DNA from: Vibrio chagasii
GTDB taxonomy: Bacteria > Pseudomonadota > Gammaproteobacteria > Enterobacterales > Vibrionaceae
Length of the DNA: 64,000 bases
Direction: 5' to 3'
Assembly: GCF_002954585.1 (NCBI RefSeq)
Contig: NZ_MSCI01000001.1
Location: 1,488,001 to 1,552,000 of the forward strand
Shown: positions 8,754 through 16,241 of the stretch, in pieces
Numbering within the stretch: the stretch's first letter is position 1
Layout: each line of letters opens with the position of its first letter
Notes under the pieces: model-generated
Seen by the model: the letters and a program-made list of their open reading frames with translations, nothing else
Database searches by the model: none
What the model was told of the DNA's origin: nothing
Position numbers and translations under genes: made by a program

Positions 8754-9029
8754 TCAGCTCTGCTGTGCTATTTCGTGGGGGGGAGTATCTACTGCGATGT
8801 GCAGCTTACGCCATACTCTGCGTATCCCGTCAGTTCTATGCTTCTTGACTTTACATTCACCTTCGCCATTAACCTTGAGAACAGTGACATCAATGGCTAG
8901 GTTTTGTATCACACCTCTGGTTTTAGTTTTAAATGAAACCTCAACATCTTTAGATCGACGGCTTATACAGGTGTAGTGTGGGCAAACCAGCGGAATGTTA
9001 GCCAGCTTAAATACGGAGTTTAGAAAACC
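8754..9029 (-). pseudogene. IS5-family transposase remnant
   Basis: On the minus strand about 91 codons read GFLNSVFKLANIPLVCPHYT, then CISRRSK, VTVLKVNGEGECKVKKH and RRVWRKLHIAVDT before a TGA at 8754-8756. This corresponds to the middle of IS5-type DDE transposases (GL-KVYGEGEWK-RKHG, RRIWRKLHLAVD), including the first catalytic Asp region. Both ends of the gene are missing and no terminal inverted repeats are evident. It fills the gap between the small exported protein and the MFS-PlsC gene; the flanks to 9116 show nothing else. Confidence 0.75.
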
Positions 9030-9116
9030 TTGCAGCGCTTAAGATGATGATTTTCATAATATCTCCTAGATTTATGACGTTAATTTTATCCTACTAAATC
9101 CTCCATAGCACTACTG

Positions 9117-10973
9117 TCAGCGAATTAGTAAATCATGCACTTCTTTTTGTAACAAATGGCGATCTAACGTGGTTGGTTGTAATAGCTCACCAATATTGAC
9201 TTCGATACGAGACCAAAAACGAGTCGGGCGCTTAGTTAACGCGTGTCCATTTTTATGGCTGAAGAAAGAGCCCCATAAGCCCTTTAACGCCATTGGAATC
9301 ACGGGTACAGGTTTTCTCTTTAAAATCTTCTCAACACCGGGTCTGAACTCGCCCAGTTCACCATTTGAGGTCAAACGACCTTCAGGGAAGAGACAAACTA
9401 CTTCATCGTTACTAAACGCTTGCTCAATCTGTTCGAAAGCTCTTTTGTAAGTCTCTGCACATTTGCGTGGAGAGCAGATTGGGATAACTCCAGCATGACG
9501 AAAAACGTGTTTAAGAACAGGTAGCTCACTGATTGACTTGTCCATCACGAATCGAACAGGGCGGGTTGATGTACCCATTAGAATCAAAGCGTCCACATAG
9601 CTTACATGGTTTGCCACAATCAGGGCAGCGCCTTGCTCCGGGATATGCTGACGACCGCTTACCGAAACTCGGTACAGGCAGTGGCTTAGCAAGTAGCTAA
9701 TAAAGCGCTGAGTAAACTCAGGTACTTGACGGTAAACATAGATGGCTACGATGAAGTTACCGACGGCCAAAATCGCAAATAGCTCAACAATAGAGAACTC
9801 AAAAACACTTAACACCAAGATAGAAACAGCAGCGGAAGCGACCATAAACAGTGCGTTCATGATGTTGTTTGCCGCAATAGATTGAGCACATTCGCCTTCT
9901 TCTGAACGCGATTGGATAAACGCATAAAGGGGAACAATAAATACACCTCCGCTCACACCTACCAAGAACAAGTCGATCATCACTCTAATATGCGAAGACT
10001 GAGCAACAAAGCTTTGTACGTCGTAATATTGGCTTGGGAAAGATTCGATTGCAGGCACTGCCCATAAAAGGTCGGTACTGAAAATCGTTAAGCCCAAAAT
10101 ACCAAATGGTAGAATACCCAGTTCAACTTGATTGAAAGACAGCTTTTCACACAACCATGAACCCGTCGCGATTCCAACTGAGAATAGAGCTAACAGCAGA
10201 GAAACCACAGTGCTGTCTGCAAATAGGTGTTCGCGAGCAAAGTTCGGGAATTGAGTTAGGTAAGTCGCACCCATAAACCAGAACCAACTGATCGCGAGAA
10301 TAGACATCCAAATACCGCGTTGTTTTTGTGCCAGTTTGAGTGTTTTCTTCAAACCAGTAATAGGTTCGAATTTTACTTTGTCACTTTTCTTACTTGGCAG
10401 AGAAGGGATGTTAGCGCTGCTTAAAAAGCCTAGAAGTGAAAGCGTAATTACAATGCAAGAAGCGATAATCATGCCGTTTGGGACTGCAAGCAGAAGACCT
10501 GCGCTTAATGTACCAATCAGGATAGAAAGGAAAGTCCCAATCTCAACCCAAGCATTACCTTTCACTAGATCATCCGATTTTAGCGCTTGAGGAAGTAGAG
10601 CGTATTTCACAGGGCCGAAGTAAGCCGATTGAGTGCCAGTCATGAAGAGTAGCACCAGCATTAGGATAGCACTCTGCGTCATGATAGCCGCCGCAGCACA
10701 ACTCATGATCACCAATTCAATAAGTTTTAAGCGGCGGATTAGCTTAGCTTTGTCCATGTTGTCGGCAATCGCACCAGCGTGAGCTGAAAACAGAAAGAAG
10801 GGGAGAATAAATAAGCCAGCCGCAAGGTTAACAAAAAGATCGACCGACATCGGTAGTGAATCAATTTGACTGTAGGTCACCATCAGCAAGAGAATATTTT
10901 TGTAGATATTGTCGTTCAGTGCACCAAGGCACTGAGTAACGAAATAGGGGAAGAATCGTTTAGTAAAAAACAT
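9117..10973 (-). CDS. MFS transporter fused to a PlsC-type acyltransferase (LplT-Aas-like)
   Basis: A 618-residue fusion. Residues 1 to about 410 are a 12-helix MFS domain like the lysophospholipid flippase LplT (FVTQCLGALNDNIYKN at the start). The remaining 200 are a 1-acylglycerophosphate acyltransferase domain with the HX4D site in NHVSYVDALI, then FPEGRLT and VIPMAL. In E. coli LplT and the separate Aas flip lysophospholipid inward and re-acylate it; here both steps are on one chain, but Aas's acyl-ACP synthetase domain is absent, so acyl-ACP must come from elsewhere. Likely role: lysophospholipid recycling in the inner membrane. Single gene on the minus strand. Confidence 0.85.
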   Translation of the reverse strand: MFFTKRFFPYFVTQCLGALNDNIYKNILLLMVTYSQIDSLPMSVDLFVNLAAGLFILPFFLFSAHAGAIADNMDKAKLIRRLKLIELVIMSCAAAAIMTQSAILMLVLLFMTGTQSAYFGPVKYALLPQALKSDDLVKGNAWVEIGTFLSILIGTLSAGLLLAVPNGMIIASCIVITLSLLGFLSSANIPSLPSKKSDKVKFEPITGLKKTLKLAQKQRGIWMSILAISWFWFMGATYLTQFPNFAREHLFADSTVVSLLLALFSVGIATGSWLCEKLSFNQVELGILPFGILGLTIFSTDLLWAVPAIESFPSQYYDVQSFVAQSSHIRVMIDLFLVGVSGGVFIVPLYAFIQSRSEEGECAQSIAANNIMNALFMVASAAVSILVLSVFEFSIVELFAILAVGNFIVAIYVYRQVPEFTQRFISYLLSHCLYRVSVSGRQHIPEQGAALIVANHVSYVDALILMGTSTRPVRFVMDKSISELPVLKHVFRHAGVIPICSPRKCAETYKRAFEQIEQAFSNDEVVCLFPEGRLTSNGELGEFRPGVEKILKRKPVPVIPMALKGLWGSFFSHKNGHALTKRPTRFWSRIEVNIGELLQPTTLDRHLLQKEVHDLLIR

Positions 10974-11155
10974 GCTGGCTCCGTAGGGGCAAAATCGCGT
11001 TGAGATGGGAGCACTTTAATGGCTGAGCTTTAGGAAACTAGCGTAAAGAAAAGAGTTACGTTATGAGAAACCAAAAGTAACACTTTGCGATACTTCTGGT
11101 TTCATTAACTTGAGATATTGAACGGATAGGTGCTTTTATACGTTACGAGATTAGC

Positions 11156-11515
11156 TTAATGTCGGAACCAGACGCTGAGCATTCTCAATGTAACGAACAA
11201 GATAAAGCCAGACAGTCCAATAAAGCCCAAGGTGATGAGATAAAAGAACAGACGCACTAAGCGAGCTTTCATTCGTTTGAAAAAACCGAGGCTTGGTGTA
11301 AGTTCAGGAACATGCTGAAAGCTTGAGATCATCACCCAAGCTGCAAGCGCCCACAACGCCGTTACGCCACTCGGAATAAGATAAGACTCCCCAACCACAT
11401 CAGAAAGTTGCAAGAGTGTGGCAATGAACACCGCAAAACCAGCAAATGCAACCAACATAAACAAAGGGAGAATAGGTCTTGTCTTGATAGATAGGCTTTT
11501 GAGTTTATCGAGCAT
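11156..11515 (-). CDS. Three-helix inner-membrane protein of unknown function
   Basis: A 119-residue protein with three clear hydrophobic segments (about residues 15-36, 47-67 and 88-112) separated by basic loops. It lies 9 nt downstream of the XRE-type regulator on the same strand, so the two form a two-gene operon and may work together. I do not recognise a family. Confidence 0.65.
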   Translation of the reverse strand: MLDKLKSLSIKTRPILPLFMLVAFAGFAVFIATLLQLSDVVGESYLIPSGVTALWALAAWVMISSFQHVPELTPSLGFFKRMKARLVRLFFYLITLGFIGLSGFILFVTLRMLSVWFRH

Positions 11516-11524
11516 CAGTTCTTC

Positions 11525-12262
11525 CTATTTACGTTCCCAAGGGTTAAACAGCGGGAACGTCCAACGACGCATCGCAATCACCAGAGAGGTACCGTGCTTC
11601 TCGTTCATTTCCAGTGAATCGTCGCTTTGACAGATCGTATAAAACTCATCAATGACCTTTTGTAGCTTCTGCTGCATCTTCTTATTGGTTGGCAAGCTCA
11701 TGAGGCCTGTTGCCATCACCAGCTTTTCACCCTCGGCAGAGAAATGGCTTTGGAAAAAGGCTTCTTGAACTTGTTGTTGGAAGAAACGCTGAATAGGGCC
11801 GCCGGTATGCCAACGAAAAGTAGGGGAAATACGCAGACGAATCTTATTGCCAGGTAGCAGGTCAATAATATTGAGGCGGTCGAGTTGGGCGAGCTTTTGT
11901 ATCAGCTCTAACTCATCAAAGGTGTACTGTTCAATGATCTGTTCGAAGCGATAGCCATTTACTACACAGACAGCGACAAGCAGCAGGCCCTTATCGTCGA
12001 CCAGTTGCTTTTCTTGTTCTAGCGTGAGTGACTCCAGCCCTTTGTTGTGTGCCGCAGCCAGCTTAAATAGCTCAGACATCTCCAAACCAATTAGTTGACA
12101 GATACGCTCCAATCGATCGAGGCTAATTTGACTGCCTTCTGCCAATAAGCGCTTTATGGAGCCCTCGCTTAACTCCAAATGTTGTGCAACATCGACATAG
12201 TGCAAGCCATACAGCTTGAGTTGGCGTTTGAGTTCTTTGATAAGGTCTTGACTTTCTGACAT
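11525..12262 (-). CDS. XRE-family helix-turn-helix regulator
   Basis: A 245-residue protein with an N-terminal Cro/CI helix-turn-helix (about residues 15-70: YVDVAQHLELSEGSIKRLLA, ISLDRLERICQLIGL). The rest has no recognised domain but contains a TIGR-like helical region with LFKLAAAHN and a predicted beta part. Such long XRE proteins are chromosomal regulators in many marine gammaproteobacteria. It is followed directly by the three-helix membrane protein. Targets are unknown. Confidence 0.75.
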   Translation of the reverse strand: MSESQDLIKELKRQLKLYGLHYVDVAQHLELSEGSIKRLLAEGSQISLDRLERICQLIGLEMSELFKLAAAHNKGLESLTLEQEKQLVDDKGLLLVAVCVVNGYRFEQIIEQYTFDELELIQKLAQLDRLNIIDLLPGNKIRLRISPTFRWHTGGPIQRFFQQQVQEAFFQSHFSAEGEKLVMATGLMSLPTNKKMQQKLQKVIDEFYTICQSDDSLEMNEKHGTSLVIAMRRWTFPLFNPWERK

Positions 12263-12674
12263 ATTAACCTTTACTCCTCAGTGTAATTATTCTAGCGAGA
12301 TTGATTTACTGTTCAATGTTCTCGATTCGCATATTCGACTATCTCAAGCGCTGTATCCAGTTGATACTGTTCAATCTAAGCTGGATATTCTTACACACGA
12401 CAGCGTTAATCTAAAAGAAATCGACCCAATGATGAGTGTGGACTAATTATTTATCTGGTCGGTGATAATTGCGATTAATTGGGGGAAAAAAGCCCTTTTG
12501 CAGTGTTGCAAAATGTAACTCACATGATTCAATATGCTCGGTAATTATCGTCTTTATCGATTGGAAAGAAAGTGGCTAAATCAGCTAGAAAGACAGATAT
12601 AAAATCAGTATTTGAACCACTTAACTTGCTTCTTCTTTTTATGGCTTTGCTTACATTTCTATTTAAGTCACGAC
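12263..12674 (-). other. 412-bp gap, no convincing gene
   Basis: Promoter region of the XRE gene plus AT-rich sequence. On the plus strand, GTG at 12572 opens a 39-codon frame with one hydrophobic segment and a GAAAGAAA-like site upstream, ending at 12691 inside the neighbouring gene; this is too weak to call. Confidence 0.4.
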
Positions 12675-13079
12675 TCAAAGTTTTTCGCTGAACTCATCAC
12701 ACTGATTGCACTTATAACCCTGTTTATAGAAAAACAGAGGAAAGCCTAACAATATGAACACCAGAAACGCTGGCCGCTTACCCTTTGTATAGGCAGATAA
12801 GTCACTACTTCCGCAGTGAGGGCAAATGTCTAGCTTTTCTCCTATTTCTTGAGAGTGACTTTTTAGGCATTCAGAAAAATCACTATTAAGAACTTCGGTT
12901 GCCTCCTCTAAGTCCTCTTCTGAAACCATTAATCGAACACCTCCAATTGCATTCGAATATAGCCATTGTGTATTCACCGTATGTTCATCTCCAATGAAGC
13001 TTTTAATACCAGCACTTTCTAGGTTAGCTTTGGCAATATGGGCTTCATGTGGAAAAGAAAACCTTACTACTACAATCAT
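12675..13079 (-). CDS. DUF2007-like protein with zinc ribbon and membrane segment
   Basis: A 134-residue protein if started at the ATG at 13079, which has a clear GAGGAG site; an upstream in-frame start at 13115 lacks one. The N-terminal 70 residues (VRFSFPHEAHIAKANLESAG, GGVRLMVSEEDLEEA) match the putative signal-transducing DUF2007 fold. Two CPHCG/CNQC pairs form a zinc ribbon around a hydrophobic segment (FLVFILLGFPLFF). The function of this architecture is unknown. It stands at the left edge of the accessory patch. Confidence 0.7.
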   Translation of the reverse strand: MIVVVRFSFPHEAHIAKANLESAGIKSFIGDEHTVNTQWLYSNAIGGVRLMVSEEDLEEATEVLNSDFSECLKSHSQEIGEKLDICPHCGSSDLSAYTKGKRPAFLVFILLGFPLFFYKQGYKCNQCDEFSEKL

Positions 13080-13151
13080 GAATTTCTCCTCAAGGCATAG
13101 ACATAATGCCCCCACGAATGAGCTAAAGTCCTAACAGTCACCATTTCTCGA

Positions 13152-13370
13152 TTATGACGCTGTGGGGTAGATAACCTTATCATCACAAAAGCTTATAGAT
13201 TCTAAATGACTCACTTCTAACTTGTTCAACATTTCACTGTCTAGCTCATGAATTTTGAAACCGAAGACAAGGTGAACCCCCTCAAGTGCTTCATCAGAAA
13301 GTAACGTTTCTAGGATTAATGCTTGTTTTATAAGTATGAGCCCAGGTCGATTAGAAATATCCATGTACAT
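13152..13370 (-). CDS. Short hypothetical protein
   Basis: A 72-residue acidic protein with no signal peptide, membrane segment or motif I recognise. It lies 72 nt upstream of the DUF2007-like gene on the same strand and could share a transcript. The ribosome site before the ATG at 13370 is weak (GAAG), and a second ATG follows two codons later. It may be a genuine accessory gene or chance coding. Confidence 0.35.
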   Translation of the reverse strand: MYMDISNRPGLILIKQALILETLLSDEALEGVHLVFGFKIHELDSEMLNKLEVSHLESISFCDDKVIYPTAS

Positions 13371-13820
13371 ACTTCAATCTTTCAACAGCCTCACTCCCAC
13401 TCAATGAACAAAGATAATAAAGTCATTAGCCACAAGGCTATCCTGAAACACTTACAAATCTATCTTAAACCGATGTTACTCGATAAAGCCCAAAATACCG
13501 ACGTTTCCTGGGGCATGGCGATGGTCAAAGATGAAGCTCTTAAAGCCGTAATTGTGCATACTCGTGGCAATTAAGCAAAACCCGCGAAGTTATTGGGCAT
13601 TAGTCGTAGTAATTTCACTATCAAAATAAAAGATACAGCCTTTCAACGACAAGGCAGGTGAAGCTTCACTGTGCCAGTATATTTGATGTGCTCTTTAAGA
13701 GTTTAGAACACCGACTTTCAACTAATCGTAACTCATTATTGGACAAAACCTTGTTAGATTAAATGACTTAGTTGCATCAAGATCAGGTATGAAAAAGTAT
13801 CTTGAAACCAAAGTCTCTTG
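13371..13820. other. 450-bp gap at the end of the cassette remnant
   Basis: No supported gene. A 56-codon plus-strand frame from ATG 13404 to 13574 lacks a ribosome site and similarity. The attC expected after the VOC cassette is missing: only its first bases, ACATAAC on the minus strand at the VOC stop codon, remain. The rest shows no VCR-like symmetry. Confidence 0.5.
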
Positions 13821-14237
13821 TTATGTGTGTTGCTCCATTTCTGCTTTATAGAGCTCTGAACCTACAGCTATCTCCCACAAGTACCCATCTGGATCAGAGA
13901 AGTAACCTGAAAAACCACCCCAAAATACAAGCTGCCCTTGCTTTACGATTTTCCCACCATTTGCTTCTGCCTTGTTCAGAAGACTAAGCACTTCACGAGA
14001 AGAGTCGACATTTCTAGCCAGTGTAATACCGGCAAAACCTGAACCATCTGGTTCAACACCAACATCTTTAGCTAATTCGGGTTTAGGAAATAAAGCTAAC
14101 TCCGGTCCATCAACATCCATGAATACAATTTCATCAGATTTATAATCTGTACGCTCTAACCCAAGCACCGCTTCATAAAACTTTGCTGAGGACTCGATAT
14201 TTGATACGCCCAGCGTGATGATTGATAGTTTTTTCAT
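13821..14237 (-). CDS. VOC (glyoxalase/bleomycin-resistance) family protein, integron cassette gene
   Basis: A 138-residue vicinal-oxygen-chelate protein with two beta-alpha-beta modules: LSIITLGVSNIESSAKFYEA starts the first and FWGGFSGYFSDPDGYLWEIA closes the second. Metal-site candidates include Glu in WEIA, but the first histidine ligand of glyoxalase I is not in its usual place, so catalysis is uncertain. The start at 14237 has a GGAG site; the frame also opens in the attC core. The stop codon TAA lies within ACATAAC, typical of cassette genes whose stop overlaps the recombination core. Cassette VOC proteins are common in Vibrio integrons; substrate unknown. Confidence 0.8.
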   Translation of the reverse strand: MKKLSIITLGVSNIESSAKFYEAVLGLERTDYKSDEIVFMDVDGPELALFPKPELAKDVGVEPDGSGFAGITLARNVDSSREVLSLLNKAEANGGKIVKQGQLVFWGGFSGYFSDPDGYLWEIAVGSELYKAEMEQHT

Positions 14238-14251
14238 ATTTTGCTCCGAGC

Positions 14252-14378
14252 ACATAACGCAGCGTTAAGTAGTGAGCAACGCTACCATTGAACCTAACCT
14301 ATTGTGCCGTAAACACTAAAACTGATTCAAACCCAAAATGCCAAGCGTTGCGAATCTGTCTTAAACGCTTTGTTAGGC
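14252..14378 (-). repeat. Integron attC site (VCR-like)
   Basis: On the minus strand the site runs from R'' GCCTAAC (14378-14372) to R' GTTATGT (14258-14252), 127 bp. The outer arms, AAAGCGTTTAAGACAG and CGCAACGCT at one end and AGCGTTGCTCACTACTTAAC plus GCTGCGTT at the other, are imperfectly complementary, and the centre carries the T/G-rich stretch of Vibrio VCR-type sites. The length fits VCRs (about 123-126 bp). The TAA of the upstream gene lies within the R'' core. Confidence 0.88.
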
Positions 14379-14885
14379 ATTTATACTACGTTCCATTTTT
14401 TGAACTACAAGATCTCGTACTTTTGCTGACAAAAAGTGTGTTGGGATATAGCGCAAACTATAGGATTGCCTTGACGGTCTCATACGTGTTTTTACATAGT
14501 TTAGAATTAATTGAGCATGATCTTTATCCCATGCCCACAGTAGCTCACCTCTAATCGGCCATTGCCAATAAGCATCAGAAGGCCAACACAACACATGCTT
14601 GTTATTCACATGGCAACTCTGACATTGTACAAGTCCATTAGTTAATAGTGGATAGCCTCCTTTACCAGTGTTACCACCGCCTCTCAGATACTGACATGAA
14701 CTCGATGGCGGCTTCCAAGATACTTGTGATGGAAAACGTTCCACTACTGTCCAACCTCCCCACCTATGAGTTGGTCGATTGTCATCAGCATTAGCTTCTA
14801 TTTTTGGCCAGAACTCAAATGGTTCTTCGAACTTTGCTAAATTGCCACAATTTGGGCACTTGATATCTATTGGTTCGTACTTCAT
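14373..14885 (-). CDS. Zinc-ribbon hypothetical protein, integron cassette gene
   Basis: A 170-residue cytosolic protein. Two CxxC pairs (IKCPNCGN near the N-terminus and VQCQSCHVN near residue 90) suggest one bound zinc. It is rich in Trp and Pro, and I do not recognise a named family. The ATG lies 8 nt after a GTTAGGC core, and the stop codon sits inside the attC R'' core, the normal layout of a gene cassette. Expression without a nearby integron promoter is uncertain. Confidence 0.75.
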   Translation of the reverse strand: MKYEPIDIKCPNCGNLAKFEEPFEFWPKIEANADDNRPTHRWGGWTVVERFPSQVSWKPPSSSCQYLRGGGNTGKGGYPLLTNGLVQCQSCHVNNKHVLCWPSDAYWQWPIRGELLWAWDKDHAQLILNYVKTRMRPSRQSYSLRYIPTHFLSAKVRDLVVQKMERSINA

Positions 14886-14892
14886 TTTAAAT

Positions 14893-14899
14893 GCCTAAC
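14893..14899 (-). other. Cassette boundary core GTTAGGC
   Basis: The minus-strand GTTAGGC just ahead of the zinc-ribbon gene marks the 5' edge of the cassette pair. Sequence beyond it (toward 14950) is not a VCR and not a recognisable attI, so the pair may have inserted at a secondary site or lost its flank. Confidence 0.6.
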
Positions 14900-14908
14900 A
14901 GCTATATT

Positions 14909-14950
14909 AGACAGAATAATTCTGTACTTAAATATAGAATTATTCTGTCT
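14909..14950. repeat. 15-bp inverted repeat made of nested palindromes
   Basis: AGACAGAATAATTCT (14909-14923) and AGAATTATTCTGTCT (14936-14950) are perfectly complementary around a 12-nt centre. Each arm is itself part of a short palindrome, ACAGAAT-A-ATTCTGT at 14911-14925 and ATAGAAT-T-ATTCTGT at 14934-14948. Paired dyads of this kind are usual for a dimeric repressor, or it could be a hairpin at an element edge. Confidence 0.6.
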
Positions 14951-15038
14951 AGTATCTTTATGACGTAAACCATACATCTGTTTTGCTTTGAATAACAATA
15001 GTTTAAGTTCTACAGTTCCGTACCTACATCACTAAATA

Positions 15039-15053
15039 CAGATTTTTTCTGTA
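15039..15053. repeat. Third ACAGA-N5-TCTGT palindrome
   Basis: ACAGATTTTTTCTGT shares the outer five bases on each side with the two dyads at 14911 and 14934. It lies about 100 nt away in the same gene-free stretch (14900-15348), which otherwise has no coding frame. Confidence 0.5.
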
Positions 15054-15211
15054 TAGCATGAATTGATCGGCAAAATATGTTCCAGCCTGATGCTCGAATA
15101 TGTGTTAGACAATTTGCGAACAAGCTATTGCCACAATAGTTATCATGCTAGATTCATAAGTTCTAAACACACTTTGGGGCACAAACGAGTCAGACAAGCT
15201 TGAAGCTACAG

Positions 15212-15282
15212 TGTGATCACCAAGCGATTCTGTCGTACCTTAACTACCAAGCGACTTTGTCGTTAGCCTAATTACCGAGGGA
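15212..15282 (+). repeat. Imperfect 27-28-bp tandem repeats beside the recombinase remnant
   Basis: ACCAAGCGA occurs at 15219 and 15246, and a diverged copy, ACCGAGGGA, at 15274, giving a 27 to 28 nt period; the first two continue into TGTCGT. Sub-sites of about this size are typical of serine-resolvase res sites. The 16-mer TGTGATCACCAAGCGA at 15212-15227 recurs at 15806. Confidence 0.5.
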
Positions 15283-15348
15283 AATTTCACTATTCCATTT
15301 CACTTGGTCTGCCATCACAGAGCCTAAACCTAAGTAGGGTACACTCAC

Positions 15349-15723
15349 CTACTCACCTTCGCGCTGAGCATTCATCTTCTTAACGACACGTACAACTGTT
15401 CTCGCTGAGACGCCTATCATTTTGGCTGTCTCATTGACGCTCATCTGGTTACCCACTCTAAGCTTGTAGATTTTTTCATGCAGCTCTAAATCTGGCTTTC
15501 TTCCTTGATACTTCCCTTCTTTCTTAGCCTTCTCGATACCTTGTTTTTGGCGTCGGCGTCTGTCTTCATAATCTTTTCGAGAAATTGCAGCCAACATGTC
15601 CATCATCATGCTATTGATGGCTTTGAGCATTGAGTACGTGAACTCATCAGAAATTTCTGGGGCCAGTGCAATATGAACAGCACCACCAATACTGGACACT
15701 AAGTTAAACGACTTTACATACCC
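15349..15723 (-). pseudogene. Serine recombinase (resolvase) remnant, N-terminus lost
   Basis: About 124 codons of the C-terminal two thirds of a resolvase. The long E-helix reads FTYSMLKAINSMMMDMLAAI, SRKDYEDRRRRQKQGIEKAK follows, then GKYQGRKPDLELHE and a helix-turn-helix (MSVNETAKMIGVSARTVVRV). The catalytic Ser and the N-terminal 70 or so residues are missing; an in-frame TAA precedes codon GGG at 15723. Frame starts available inside (GTG 15699) would give an inactive protein. It probably belonged to a Tn3-type or other mobile element and lies between direct repeats at 15212 and 15806. Confidence 0.8.
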
Positions 15724-16241
15724 TTATTTATTCATAAATAACCAATTTAGCAAAGCCACGAGCAAATTTGTGTTCAAAAGTGAGTCTCAAATCCAAGTGC
15801 TCCTATGTGATCACCAAGCGACTTTGCCATAAAACTTCGTTCAGTGATGAATAACAGTTAATTGAGATGTCTACAACAAGCCCCCAATACAGCCACTTTC
15901 TATTCTTTGTCCATACCATAAACGTTCTTTATCAGAGACAGATATTTGCTGAGTAAAATAGCTATTAGATCGGAGCTAAGACTAAAAAATCACTACGCTA
16001 GGTTGGCTATACTTATACTGTGTTTAAGGCATCGAGTGAGTCATGCCAAAAACTCAGTCCGCTATCTAATGACTCCTCAGTTTAGGGCGTTCAGTTTTAT
16101 GTGCGAGTTACGCAGCAAAGCCATTCTGTACTCTAAAAATGATCAGAAATTGTATCTTATTTAACAGCCGCTGAATGACTACTATTAGCTTTGATTAATG
16201 CAAAAATAAATGAAACCGCTAGTCAATTAAGGTTGTTGTGT
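15724..16241. other. 518-bp gene-free stretch
   Basis: AT-rich sequence between the recombinase remnant and the DUF711 gene. It holds the distal copy of the direct repeat at 15806-15821. A 72-codon plus-strand frame at 15946-16164 has no ribosome site, no domain and poor composition, and is not called. Confidence 0.5.
15806..15821 (+). repeat. Distal copy of TGTGATCACCAAGCGA
   Basis: An exact 16-nt direct repeat of 15212-15227, extended as CTTTGCC here and like CTTTGTC at 15255. The two copies bracket the recombinase remnant, 594 nt apart. Confidence 0.6.

Noticed and set aside
12572..12691. 39-codon plus-strand frame starting GTG with a hydrophobic segment
   Set aside because: Runs into the convergent DUF2007-like gene, has only a purine-rich stretch as ribosome site and no similarity I know.
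13323..13574. Plus-strand frame of 56 to 83 codons
   Set aside because: Overlaps the minus-strand hypothetical gene, has no ribosome site and no recognised domain.
13575..13600. GTTATTGGGCATT resembling an attC core
   Set aside because: Not flanked by the complementary arms needed for attC and not at a gene stop.
14909..14950. LexA or Fur box
   Set aside because: ACAGAAT-A-ATTCTGT lacks the CTGT-N8-ACAG order of LexA and the GATAAT hexamers of Fur.
15946..16164. 72-codon frame upstream of the DUF711 gene
   Set aside because: No ribosome site, composition unlike a protein, ends shortly before the real gene start.
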